64,000 nt of DNA from Littorina saxatilis (GCF_037325665.1 NC_090261.1:60368492-60432491); one strand, 5' to 3'. Counted from the first letter of the stretch, positions 44,703-57,417 are shown. Program-made: numbers and translations. The notes: generated by a model not told the origin, from the sequence alone.

Positions 44703-45909
44703 GCTGAGTGCCAGAGGTCATTGAACAACCCTCGAAAATGGAATTCACAACAATGTGAATCAGTGTCAATAACGCGTGTGCCCTCCGTTGTGTGCCAGGC
44801 ATTCAACACATCGTTGGCGCATGGAGTGGATCAGGTTGCATATGAATGCTCTGGGAACTCCATTCCACTCCTGCTGGAGCCATTGCAGCAGTTGACCCAG
44901 ATTGGCAGGAGGAGGGTGATGTTGCTGTACCCGACGACAAAGCTCGTCCCACATGTGCTCTATGGGGTTCAGGTCCGGGCTGTTGGCTGGCCACAGCATC
45001 CTGTTGACCCTGGCCTGCTGGATGAAGGTGTTTACAGCTGCAGAGCGATGGGGAGGTGCGTTGTTATCCTGAAGAATCGCACGAGGGCCGATCGCTTGGA
45101 GGGCTGGAACGACCAGGGGTTGCAGGATCTCATTCTGGTAGAGGACACCGGTCAAGTTTCCCACTACATGGTACAGAGGTGTCCCTAGACGTGTGCTGAT
45201 CCCTCCCCAGACCATCACAGAGCCTCCGCCAAAACGCTGTCGTTCCAGAAGAGCGCCTTCTCCGAAGCGCTCTCCGCGACGCCTCCACACTCGGATGCGA
45301 CCATCAGCAGGTTCCAAGCAAAAGCGGTACTCATCTGTAAACAACACCTGAGCCCACTGCTGACGTTGCCACCTCACATGTTGAGTCCACCAGGCTCGGC
45401 GAGCTGCTCTGTGATTAGAAGTCAGGGTTGTTCCTCGGACTGGACGCCTTGCACGCAAGCCAAAGTTGTGTAAGCGGTTTCGGATTGTCTGACCACTAAC
45501 AAGTGTTGGTGGTAGCTTGTAGGCGTTGCCTAATGTTGTTTGCCGTAACCATTCTTTGTTGCATGGCCTGCCTCTGAATGAAGCGATCCTCTCTTTGTGT
45601 GGTGACTCTGGGCCGACCAGAACGTTGTCGCTCCTGCACTCTTCCAGTTGCGTGGAATCTCTGTTTTAGTCTGATGATGACAGGGGGAGCCACTGCAAGC
45701 CTTTTCTTCCAAAATGCAGAAGCTTTTGAGAAGTCCCACAAAGGAAAATAACTCTGCCTGCCAAACAAAATTCTAGGTCAAGACTCATTGTTCATTTGTT
45801 AATTCAAACACATTAATCTTTTAATTATTATGTCGATGTTTAATTTTTTGGCAATATTTTATTATTAGATCCGTTTTTTCAACCGATCCTTAACTTTTGT
45901 TGAAGAGTG
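44703..45909 (-). mobile_element. Tc1-family DNA transposon, copy 2, right end replaced by satellite
   Basis: Inverse of copy 1. The left terminal repeat (CACTCTTCAA on the minus strand) is complete and ends at 45909, followed by TA. Compared with copy 1, about 250 bp are deleted across the transposase start and first helix-turn-helix. The other end runs into the 15-bp satellite at 44702 with no terminal repeat. Transposase pieces lie at 44766-45458 and 45496-45768. Confidence 0.9.
44766..45768 (-). pseudogene. Tc1-type transposase, deleted and frame-broken
   Basis: Two frames, 45496-45768 and 44766-45458, are separated by a stop after TTNTC, where copy 1 reads TTNTVVSGQ. The DD34E motifs remain (FTDEYRF, LQDNNAPPH, PDLNPIEHMWDE). 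Note LQDNN against LQDDN in copy 1; the catalytic D is still present. The C-terminus is intact here (QLLQWLQQEWNGVPRAFIC), which reveals the frameshift in copy 1. Confidence 0.88.
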
Positions 45910-45921
45910 TACATATGTTAT

Positions 45922-46956
<1,035 letters not shown>

Positions 46957-46960
46957 GCAC

Positions 46961-47072
<112 letters not shown>

Positions 47073-47301
47073 CCAGGGAGACAAACCTCGCTCTCCGCTC
47101 TCGTTAAAACACTCATTACTTGACTGAATGTAAAACAGAAAAATTAACAATCAAAATCAAAAAACAAGAAAGGTAGATGGTTCGAACGTTTGTTATTGAC
47201 ACAATACATTCTATATAATTTCTATAAAAAAAAATAGAACATTTTAACAGTATTGCTGACATAATTATATTATATTATATTGTCTTTTTACTACGGTGTA
47301 T

Positions 47302-47470
47302 GTACCTGCGATGTGTGGCCCCTCCGATGAGAGGATACCTCCCTTAAAAGGACACCTTCTGAGGTCCCTTTGTCTATTATCTCTACCAAAGTATACCTGT
47401 CATGAAAGGCCACCTGCAATGTAGGGACACTTTTTTTCTGGTCCCAAAGGTGTCCTTTCATCGCAGGTAC
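47302..47470. mobile_element. Small inverted-repeat element with inner repeats
   Basis: Tips GTACCTGCGATG and CATCGCAGGTAC are perfect inverted repeats. Inside, AGGACACCTT, GGCCACCTGCAATGTAGGGA and AAAGGTGTCC are variants of one word in both directions. Confidence 0.7.
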
Positions 47471-48236
47471 AACAGGCACTGTACATTTTTCCAGACAACA
47501 AAAAGAGTGTACATGTATTATGAGTCTCGGTCAGCGAATACTGAGTCTCCCTACTATACCGGGGTCATGGCACCCGAGACGAAATATAAGACTTCGCAGG
47601 TCTCGGCGAACAAAACATGGTGACTCTTTGGAACGATTTAGTTCGTAAGCTTACGTCACATCGCGCAAACAATGGATGAATGACGTAGGTTCCAGACGTG
47701 ACAACAATTTTCGAGACAGCACGGACTCTCGTACCGTGTTGTTCCTCGCAATCTGTGCCTTCTATTCAAAAAGACTCCTGTTGAAGTTCAGAACACGACT
47801 TTCAGACTGACTGGTTGAATTTTTTGGAATATCGCTGTCCGAAAGAACATGGTTAGTTACAGTGCTCTTCGCCTTCGATTGGCTTCAATACTATCAGTTC
47901 ATGGTTAACTGTTTTGGGGACATTTTTCTCTGCAGACTCTTCGCTCAAACAAAATGAAAAAGAAATTATGCCGTACCACTCTCGCTCATACATTTAGCAC
48001 CTGTGGGTTTTGATGTATAAGAGTGTTTCAGGTCACTGTATCTCGACCACAGTGGGGGAAAGGCTCCTAATATGGACCGGCTCCTAATATGGACCACCTC
48101 CTGTTCTGAAAAACGAACGGCGCTAGAGCGCTCAAAACAATTTAATTCGCTTTGTTCACCCTCTCTGGATAAGTTGCACATGTCAAAACAGTTGCAGAAA
48201 CACAAACCTCAAAACCGTTAGGCTTTTTCGCTTTTT

Positions 48237-48313
48237 ATATTTAGTCAAGTTTTGACTAAATATTTTAACATCGAGGGGGAATCGAAACGAGGGTCGTGGT
48301 GTATGTGCGTGTG

Positions 48314-48353
<40 letters not shown>

Positions 48354-49128
48354 TGTGTGTGTGTGTAGAGCGATTCAGACTAAACTACTGGACCGATCTT
48401 TATGAAATTTGACATGAGAGTTCCTGGGTATGAAATCCCCGAACGTTTTTTTCATTTTTTTGATAAATGTCTTTGATGACGTCATATCCGGCTTTTCGTG
48501 AAAGTTGAGGCGGCACTGTCACGCCCTCATTTTTCAACTAAATTGGTTCAAATTTTGGTCAAGTAATCTTCGACGAAGCCCGGACTTCGGTATTGCATTT
48601 CAGCTTGGTGGCTTAAAAATTAATTAATGACTTTGGTCATTAAAAATCTGAAAATTGTAAAAAAAAAAATAAACATTTATAAAACGATCCAAATTTACGT
48701 TTATCTTATTCTCCATCATTTGCTGATTCCAAAAACATATATATATGTTATATTCCGATTAAAAACAAGCTCTGAAAATTAAATATATAAAAATTATTAT
48801 CAAAATTAAATTGTCGAAATCAATTTAAAAACACTTTCATCTTATTCCTTGTCGGTTTCTGATTCCAAAAACATATAGATATGATATGTTTGGAAAAAAA
48901 CACGCTCAGAAAGTTAAAACAAAGAGAGGTACAGAAAAGCGTGCTATCCTTCTTAGCGCAACTACTACCCCGCTCTTCTTGTCAATTTCACTGCCTTTGC
49001 CATGAGCGGTGGACTGACGATGCTACGAGTATACGGTCTTGCTGAAAAATGGCATTGCGTTCAGTTTCACTCTGTGAGTTCGACAGCTACTTGACTAAAT
49101 ATTGTATTTTCGCCTTACGCGACTTGTT
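48237..49128. mobile_element. Dispersed element with ATATTTAGTCAAGT ends
   Basis: Tips ATATTTAGTCAAGT (48237) and its complement (ending 49102) are inverted; a tail TTCGCCTTACGCGACTTG follows to 49128. A GT run lies near the left end. The right half is shared with 45922-46956. Non-coding. Confidence 0.75.
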
Positions 49129-49483
49129 TTAACTTTTGGCAGCGTTCACTCTAAATTTGCCGCCTAAAACGGACTCGTTTCTGTCCACAGCCAAAGCTTT
49201 CATAACACAAAAATGGCTATATATATGACAGCTAAGACAGTATTTGTTACATTTTAACAGTGTGTACCCCGAGTTTCTACTGCAAACAAAAAATAATAGC
49301 AAAACCTCAAAGTATGTGTGAGTCCCCTAATATGGACCACCTTCAACAAATCGAAGAAAATAAAAACTAAAGGCAATTTTAATTGATTCATTAAGAAGCT
49401 TGCTGAAAATAACCTATAACTAGCCCTTAAGATTTCAAAAAAATACAACAAATAGTCTTTTTTTGTGGAAGTTGATAATTTAA

Positions 49484-49630
49484 GTTATTGAGACATCCCA
49501 GTGCACTAAGGGATTTATAGAGCAAATCGAGAAAATTAATTATTGAACGAAGCGCATAGCGCTGAGTTCAATAATTATTTTCGAGATTTGCTCTATAAAT
49601 CCCTTAGTGCACTGGGATTGTTTCAATAAC
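49484..49630. mobile_element. Fold-back element, ~70-bp arms
   Basis: GTTATTGAGACATCCCAGTG and AAGGGATTTATAGAGCAAAT on the left pair with the right side almost perfectly. The centre is GCGCATAGCGC. It stands as a near-complete hairpin of about 147 bp. Confidence 0.9.
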
Positions 49631-50387
49631 GATATTATCAGTACTGCCAGAGAAAAAAGAAGATTCAAAACGCACATTTTGCAACGCGCATTTGGATAGG
49701 CGTAACTGTGTGGTCAGGTTTGTGTCAGATCTACTTTTGTGTGGGCTGTCTCAAGTGTGTCGTGCTTTCGTCACACGCAAACTCTTGTTTTAATTTCTGT
49801 TGAGACCTCATTTAAACTCGGAGAAAGGACTGTGCTCTGAGTGATTTGCGATTCGAAACCTTCATCGAGCTTACCGTGCACAGTGTTGCCCCTTGCCAAG
49901 GTCGACGGTAAGCACATTTTCAAAATAAATGTGGCATGTTTCTCGTGTGGTATCTTCACTCATCGGGGAGTCTGGTACTAAATATGAACGGTAAGAATGC
50001 TCTGAACCCTACACGTATTATATCCCCATCGTTTTATCGTTCACATTTGCCCAACATGTTAATTTGCTGAGCGGCATTTATGTCGTCTGCTAGGCTATGG
50101 CAATCGAACCACTGCACTGAGTCTCATTTCAAAAACAAAAATTGCTCGTCACGTTGCACTGAGTCTGCACGCATGAGGCAGGCTGGTAATAAGTCTTATA
50201 TATGGTAAGAACGTTCTAAACCCTACACGTTTTCGATTCCGATTGTTCTTGCCTTGAAATAATAATTCGGAAAACATTAATTTACTGAACAGATGCAGTC
50301 GTATTTTAGTGTAGTCTGCTACGTGCTGATCTAGCTGCTACGTTATCGGAATAACACTTGTTTTTTTCTGTTAGCTGCTGGGAATTG

Positions 50388-50682
50388 CAAGGCCGGACTA
50401 CCGGGGGGTTATGGGGGTTGCGCAACCCCCCCCCCCCCCCCCCCTAGCCTAAACATGTACCTCACTTATTTTTTTTTATTTATTATTATTGTTTATTTTA
50501 TGCCGTTTCATGCAATGAGCGACCATTTTCCTATCTCAGAATATGACCTACCCATCAGCTTCAGGGGGCAAAGCCCCCTGACCCCCACAAGGGGCTCTGC
50601 CCCTTGACCCCGCCAGAGGGAACATCCCCCTGGACCACCACTGGCAACCCCCCCCCCCCTCCTCTTAGCCTAGTCCGGCCCT
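50388..50682. mobile_element. G-run/C-run inverted-repeat element with 6-bp duplications
   Basis: Starts CAAGGCCGGACTA and ends TAGTCCGGCCCT; flanked by GAATTG on both sides (50382-50387 and 50683-50688). C runs occur at both inner ends, with a palindromic GGGGGCAAAGCCCCC between them. Confidence 0.75.
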
Positions 50683-50986
50683 GAATTGTATGCTAACTCA
50701 TCATTTGGTAATGTGGATAATAAGAACATGGCATAATTATGAGAGGAATCTTCGCAAGTCGAAACTGAAAAATTAGACACAGCGGGTTCTATTTTTAGAT
50801 CAGTGGCAACTGTGGCACAGCAATCTGTCAGAAAAAAACCACTTCTGCTTTAATTGAGAAGCAGGAAATTTATGGTCATAATCATTGGTATTGTGGAGAA
50901 TATAAGCTACATGTCATTAATTAATTCTGAGGATGAGAGTACACTCTCGCTTAGGCAAAGTGCGGATGAATACGCTCTGTGGAAAA

Positions 50987-51013
50987 GTTAGCGCACTCCA
51001 AGAGTGCGCTAAC
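50987..51013. repeat. Perfect short hairpin
   Basis: GTTAGCGCACTC and its exact complement, separated by CAA, inside the 3.4-kb element. Confidence 0.9.
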
Positions 51014-51496
51014 AGTTTTAGCGCATCGCCATTAGCCAATCAACTGGTTCACATCAGTCATGTGACACCAGTAATTACTGACAATTTCACTTATTTTCAC
51101 TCTGTTTTTGATAAGATTCTTCAGGTTTCCTGGTGTGCTTAAAATAATGCTCTCATCAACCCGAAACAGCTCAATCTAAAGCATATTTGAATAAGTCTGA
51201 CTTGCACACTAAGTTGTATTATGTTATTTTGAAGTATAGGGGGCTTTTTACAGTGATTCGTGAAGACCGCTTCACTGGTCCATATTGGGCGCCCAGGCTC
51301 CTAATATGGACCATTTGTGATTTTGTTCTGTATTTAATTTTTGCTGAAGGTCTATCAAAGCTATTTCACTCTAATTAGGCCTAACTGTTAAACTAAGAGA
51401 GAAGGACTACCAACCACAAAATGAAACTTCTTCGCAAGAAAACAAGCCAGTTATCAGCAATAAACAAAAAGTGGTCCATATTAGGGTCCCTTCCCC

Positions 51497-52523
51497 TATT
51501 ACCTGTTACACGTCAGAACCATCAACATCAACAAGATGATGGTAGATGTTTCATTAAAAAAAGGAGAATAATGAAGTCGTCTTAGCTATGTCCAATTCTA
51601 CTTCACTTGTTTTTCGAAACTGTTCACCAGCCATAACCTGTAGGCTACATACGTTCTTAAGTCAAAGATAGATCTCTCTGATTTACTGTAATTAGACCCA
51701 CAGTTACTGAATCAGTAAAAGGATCAACCAGTCAGTGTCTGGGTCGACGACTTATCTCTCTTGTTTCGTCTCTAGCAAAATGGGTTGTTCGGGCAGCAAT
51801 CTAAAAACGAAGGAGAAGGCGTAAGTAAACAACAGACCGTGACTCAAGTCTGCATGCATTAGTTTGAGAGAGAGAGAAAGTGCACTCACGCATGTTTGAC
51901 TCACCTGGGCAATCAGGAGAGGCTTTGTACTGAGCAATGTCAGGTCATTTGACAAAGTCAAACACGGACGACCTTCTTAAAATAAGAGAATACCAACGAG
52001 CTGGACCTTTTGTGACAAATATGGTTTATAAATACAGCTGAACATGTCTATAACGACCAACCAAGAGATCGACCAACCAAGAGATCGACCAACCAAGAGA
52101 TCGACCAACCAAGAGATCGACCAAAAGGTTCGATACAGACAGGTGGTCGCTATGGAAGGGTGAATACTTTTTTTTTTAAATCAAAATAATCAACGTGGAT
52201 CTTTTGGGTAGTCGTAATGGGAAGATGGTCGTTATCGAGAAGTGGTTGCCAGGGCAGGTTTGACTGTACACATAAGTCGTTGGAGGGAGGGGACGGAGTT
52301 TCCTGTATCAGTTTGATCAAACGTATAATTTCTACCTACGACTTTTCTGCCTGACTTAGTCTAGCCTATGTCTTTAAACGTTACACCGATGTTTCTCTGT
52401 TCCTATATGGATACTATTCTGAGTGTCCGACCGAAAGCATCGGTGCTGCTAAGCAGCAAGGTGTCTTTAAATTGACGACAATGCTAAAAATCTCCTTTGT
52501 AGTTGTACCTTGCTGCTCATTAG
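51497..52523. other. Intergenic; 16-bp tandem repeat x4
   Basis: Four GACCAACCAAGAGATC-like units lie at about 52057-52125, followed by GGTGGTCGCTATGGAAGG and GGTCGTTATCGAGAAGTGG words. No gene was recognised. Confidence 0.6.
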
Positions 52524-52735
52524 TACAGTGTTCTAGATGATCGAACGTGTAGCAAAGACCTGTACGTGTACGTGTATATATTGCGTCACCCGTGACTCAC
52601 TTTTTTCTCCAATGTTCCAAATGCATACGTTGTTTTGCTCCCACCAAGACTGCAGATCTTGGCAAACGCGTGACGTAAAAACTAGATTTGATGACGTTAC
52701 CCGTACACGTGCTGAAAAGTGCCACATCTAGATCT
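52524..52735. repeat. Dispersed repeat, copy 2 (inverted)
   Basis: Inverse of 31200-31475, starting CAGTGTTCTAGATGATCG and ending near CACATCTAGATC. Confidence 0.8.
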
Positions 52736-52739
52736 TGTC

Positions 52740-53911
52740 ATCGATTCGAAGACAATGTAGTAGTTTTTTCTTTAAGTTTGAAAACGCCTTCCAGTTTGTT
52801 TTGTTTTGTTTTTTACAGTTAACATTCACCCCTGACCCTTGCTCCACGCCGCGCCGCCCCAAAGACACTCCCTTCCCGTGTAATCGATTCGATCCACTAT
52901 ATAAGATCTGCTGAGGCTTCCACATGGAATAATACCATTCCTCCCTTCAACACAACAGCTTGATGTCAAGTGTCTCCCTTTGTGTCGTATGTGTGTCAGA
53001 GGCAGTGTCTTTGGGGCGGCGTGGGGCAAGGGTCAGGTCGGGTGAATGTTAACTGTAAAAAACAAAACACAACAAACTGGATGGCGTTTTGAAACTTAAA
53101 GAAGAAACTACTACATTGTCTTCCTTTGTGTCGTGTGTGTCAGAGCCATTGTCTTTGGGGCACGGTGGGACAAGGCCGCTAGGGTCAGGGGTGAATGTTA
53201 ACTGTAAAAAACAAAATAAACCAAACTGCAAGGCGTTTTGAAACTTAAAGAAACTACTACATTGCCTTCCTTTGTGTCGTGTGTGTCAGAGGCAGTGGCT
53301 TTGTGTCGTGTGTGTCAGAGGCAGTGGCTTTGTGTCGTGTGTGTCAGAGGCAGTGGCTTTGTGTCGTGTGTGTCAGAGGCAGTGGCTTTGAGGCAGGCCG
53401 TGGGGCAAGGGCCAGGGGTGAATGTTAACTGTACAAAAAACAAAATAACTGCAAGGCGTTTTGGAACCTACACGATAAAACTAGTACAGTGTCTTCCTTT
53501 GTGTCATGTGTGTGTCAAAGGCGGTGTGGGGCAAGACTAATTAGGAATGTTTACTGTAAAAAAAAATAAAAAAAATATTAAAGTTAAAAAAAAGTAAAAC
53601 CAACAACAGCAAGGCGTGATGAACATTAACGACGAAACTAGTACAGTGTCTTCCTTCGTGTTGTGTGTGCTTGTGTGTGGGGTAATGGCTTTGAAGTGGC
53701 GTGGGGCAAGGATAATTTGGAATGTTTACTGTAAAAGATAAAACAAAACAACAACAAGGCGTGTAGAAACGTAAAGATGGAACTAAACTACTATGTGTGT
53801 TTTCCTTTGTGACGTGTGTGTGTGTCAGGGAGGCGGCGGCGGAGGAGAGCGACGAAGGGCATCGCGTGTTGAAACTTATAGATGAAACTACTACAATGTC
53901 TTCCTTTGTGT

Positions 53912-53951
<40 letters not shown>

Positions 53952-53975
53952 AGGGAGGAGGCGGCGGCGAAGGCG
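52740..53975. repeat. Degenerate tandem array running into globin exon 1
   Basis: About seven copies of a 130-190 bp unit: CTTCCTTTGTGTCGTGTGTG, GTGGGGCAAGGGTCAGG, GAATGTTAACTGTAAAA, CAAGGCGTTTTGAAACTTAA, GAAACTACTACATTGT. At 53285-53395 a 29-30 bp sub-unit (GGCTTTGTGTCGTGTGTGTC) is further repeated. A first partial unit at 52815-52870 is inverted. The last two units carry TGTCAGGGAGG followed by GGCGGCGG, the same joint that precedes the globin start. Confidence 0.85.
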
Positions 53976-53981
53976 CAAGAC

Positions 53982-54133
53982 ATGGGTTGCGGGTCCAGCA
54001 AGGCCGTCGTGGCGGAGGAGCCCGCGCTGAACATCACTGACGAGATCAAGGCGAGTGTCAGGGAGTCCTGGGCCCTCTTCCTCCAGGCTAACGAGGACAG
54101 TCAACAAAATTACGGAATGTTCATCTTCGTCAA
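53982..54133 (+). CDS. First coding exon of an N-myristoylated-type globin
   Basis: Encodes 50 codons plus two bases, starting MGCGSSKAVVAEEP. Gly2 followed by Cys3 is the classic signal for N-myristoylation and palmitoylation, known for globin X-like proteins. ITDEIKASVRESWALFLQAN matches globin helix A, with the conserved W, and NYGMFIFVK matches helix B. The donor AA|GTAAGTG falls after FVK in phase 2, the position of the ancient B12.2 globin intron. The upstream TGTCAG at 53946-53951, behind a GT run, could be a 5' UTR acceptor. Function inferred: membrane-bound haem protein for redox or oxygen chemistry. The haem-binding helices are on later exons that I could not find between here and the window end. 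Among alternatives, a stand-alone peptide is unlikely given the intron match. Confidence 0.85.
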
Positions 54134-56793
54134 GTAAGTGCCACGTTTATGAGGGGAACATATGGGATGAATGTGGGCGTCATTTCTCCACTCCATTCGT
54201 GGTTACCCCAGATCGGCTAACTGGGCCCCAGAAGACATGTCCAAAATAACATGGAGCCGATATGAGGCTCACAAGCGGTGCTGGTAGGGGTACGCCCGGA
54301 CAGTTAGATCACTGTCATACATAATACATGAACACAAATAGGCGAATTCCGGAAATAACTCTGTCAAGTGTTTATGGGGCTTGGAAGAGTTGCTTCCCCT
54401 CGTTTCCATAGAAACACTCACGCAGGCCTACAATGTCACGTGTAGTTTGCCTCCTCTGTAATGGAATATTCCAAGCATGGAGTTTTATAATTGCTCAAAT
54501 TCTGTACCTGATTGCTCAAATTCTCTACCTGATTTGATAAAACTAAGAACCTAATCTCTCAATCAGTCTCAGATACTTCTTCATTTCCAAGCAATGTGCA
54601 TGGTGTCACAAAAAAGCATGCGCTGTTATGGAACGCAACCGTGCAAAATGTAAGGAAAATGGTGCAGAAAAAGAAAAACACACGCATTTATTAGAAGAAA
54701 AACAAACGATGACTGTGAGTGTCGCTGTCAAGTATTCCGGTGATTGTCCTCTTAAATTCATGCAGTAAATGCATATGTCCACAAACCGATACACTGAACT
54801 ATGGCGGCCCGACAAGGTCAAAAACAGGGTATGATACTATATTCCCTCCCTAACATCAGAACTGAAAGGAATACATTCTCGGAACGTCGTCTTTCGTCAG
54901 GCGTGATAACGAGGATCAATTCATCCCTCGCACGCTCGGGGTCGCTTCAAAACTTGCCGTGGTGATAAAGGATTGCTGGTCGTGTGAGTAACTTAAGTAA
55001 AGACTCGTACAAGTAAACGGCACGCATGCTAGCAAACAATGAACACAAGGACAAGTCAGTTGAACGCGTGAAACGGTTTAAACTCTCGGCTTATTCGAGT
55101 GATAGCAAAATCACAACAACTATGAGGAATTTTTGATATCGCCCACTTAGTGTCAACGGTTTTAATACCAAATATAGATAAAAAGTTGGAAGTTGTCTTA
55201 CAACTTCAGATACAGACAACTTCATACCAAAAAAACACACCACTCAAAACATGTGGCCAAGCATTGAATATAGCCGAACTTTCACCATGATCAAATGAAA
55301 TCAGCAATTGAGAATATATCTCGATCCGGATCTTCTCTGTAGTATTCTATACTAGGGTACAATAACAAACCCAAGAGGCTCTCTCGTCAAAAACGCATAG
55401 ATTTAGATCAAGGGCCACTTATCAAGTTACCGGCAATAAAAACAAATCCTTGCCAAAAGCATAACAGGCACTGTCACTCTCATACTGTGAAAGAGCGATT
55501 CGGTGGTGATCACCGATAAAGGGTCTGCTGAAATCCCCGCAACAAAGAAGAGCATAGAACATACCTTCAGGTTTAATGAAAGAAAAGTATAGCTCTAAAG
55601 AATTTCTAACGTGCATATAAAGCTGTGAATATAAATTCCCCACAAGGGTAGTGTGGGAAAAAACCGTACATTACACAAATTCAAAAGATCTAAATACACA
55701 CAGCCATACATTTATAGTATCTGCGCAAAGTCAAGGATCACATGAAATGAAAACGTACGTTACATAGCCTCAAAATGTCCGAACAAGACACGGATGTTCA
55801 GCTGAAAACCCATATCAGTGACGTTCCCATTTACAAGACAACGCAAAAGATGGATGCAACAAATTTGCTTTGGAAATCTCGTTGAAAAAAATATTGTTTT
55901 CAAATTTAAAACAAATCAAAGTCTCTCCGTTAAGCCTTGTCCTTAAACCGGGTGAAGTCGACTACGCAAAGACTTAAGTATGCTTCTCAAAGCTGGCCGC
56001 ACGAAGCTTTATCACTGAGTGTTCGGCAGCAGCTACACGCAAATGAAACTTAGACAGAATCTGTATCAATCATTTATCTGTAGATTATGCAAAGTCATGA
56101 TTTTTTTGGACACAAGTGAACAATCCTATGACAAGTTTAACAACATTTTCCGAAACATTGCGTCACATCTGGATAAATAACCGTAACGATCCAAACTTTC
56201 GCACGAAGTATCTCTAGTATGTTGGTAAAATTTTCTGAAAGTTTCAAAGCAATCCACCAAGTCATTGCTAAAATGTAGCGCTTTTTGACATGATACCCAT
56301 ACAAATTGACGTAAAACGTTCCGTTTTTGACTGCTCTTGCGATCGACACCTGCATCAGTAGGAAGAGCATAGCACGCGAAATACGCAAGGTAGCAAAACA
56401 AAATAATCAGTTCAGGGTAGATAATTGGTTTGACTTTCTTCTTGTATGTGAAAAGTGCAAAGTTTTGCCTATTGTGATTTTTTGTCGATTTTTCATTCGG
56501 CTCTTCCGTTTTTATCTGGTCGATTTTGAGGGTACACTTACTTGAGCGGCGGTCACGTGATCCCTGTAAAAGAAATATTTAATCCAAAAGGTGATCCTGA
56601 AGGTTACGTGAAAGGCCTTCTTTGGCATATATACAGTTTTAATTAAATGACACAGGAATGATGCCGCTGATGCCCCCAACAAAAGATTTAATACTATTAA
56701 TACTCTTTAGCTAATCATCAAGAGGTTACACACACAAAAACATACGTCCTAACACAATTAGTGAGTTCGGAATGTTAGGCAAAAAGAATAATT
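54134..56793 (+). other. Probable first intron of the globin gene
   Basis: Starts with a strong donor. Apart from the MITE copy at 54347, no globin helix C-H coding was seen on the plus strand. Other frames here are short and without character. Confidence 0.5.
54347..54470. mobile_element. MITE-like element, copy 2 (truncated)
   Basis: CCGGAAATAACTCTGTCAAG, CCCCTCGTTTCCATAGAAAC and TGTCACGTG match the termini and core of the element at 1876-2064. The right end is not matched. Confidence 0.6.
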
Positions 56794-57003
56794 AGTCTGT
56801 TTACGGTAACATAGGCCAAAAAAAATAGGGTCGGTAGGTCGGGATTGTTTTTTTTTTAATTTTTATAAATTGTTATTCCCCAAAAAACATATTTTTAAGT
56901 TATTTTGCCAAAAAAACAAAGACTTTTTTTTTCCCCAAATGCCAAAAAAAAAGTCTAGGGTCGCGCGAAAAAATAGGGTCGGTCGGGATACCGTAAACAG
57001 ACT
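56794..57003. mobile_element. Inverted-repeat element with TAGGGTCGG words
   Basis: Tips AGTCTGTTTACGGTA and TACCGTAAACAGACT are perfect inverted repeats. AATAGGGTCGG occurs next to both, with A and T runs between. A related stretch lies at 6095-6160. Confidence 0.8.
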
Positions 57004-57396
57004 TTTTTTGGGGGGAGGGGGGGGCTTAGCAGTCTATCTGTTTTATTGGATTTCTGATGATGCGAGATTTGCTTGAGAAATGCAAAAACTCAGAAAATAA
57101 AGGCAGTTCGATGGGTTTTGGAAGTAGAAATGTGCTTTATTTTACAAAATCAGCTCGTATATGACATCGGTTTGGGATTTTAATGGACGATGGAGTCATT
57201 GAAGATGCAAACAAGTGCTATTTTGGGGGTAGAATATATCGACCGACACTGTAGACGAGAGGCGGTCACATGTGAGAGATGAGCGTACGCGGGGCTGCCG
57301 ACCGCGAATGGGACAGCAGATTCATAATTTGTTTTGATCAGTAACATACAGTCTTTTGTTATAGAATATTTTTTTCAATCAAATCAATCATTAGAA
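57004..57396. other. Intergenic, nothing recognised
   Basis: A G run at 57010 and otherwise mixed sequence with no supported feature. Confidence 0.4.
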
Positions 57397-57417
57397 CTCT
57401 CTATCTCTATCTCTATC

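Larger units (their letters stand above)
48055..51496. mobile_element. 3.4-kb inverted-repeat element with nested insertions
   Basis: The ends are inverted over 24 bp with three mismatches: left GGGGAAAGG then CCTAATATGGACC; right the complement of GGGGAAGGG then CCTAATATGGACC. The inner word CCTAATATGGACCA recurs near 48067, 48083, 49325 and 51297. It contains the element at 48237-49128, the fold-back at 49484-49630 and the G/C-run element at 50388-50682. No transposase frame is visible, so it is non-autonomous or a decayed parent. Confidence 0.6.

Noticed and set aside
43363-44802. 479-residue KKRTH-repeat protein and its overlapping partners
   Set aside because: Open in all frames only because the DNA is a 15-bp satellite; no start context, domain or splice structure.
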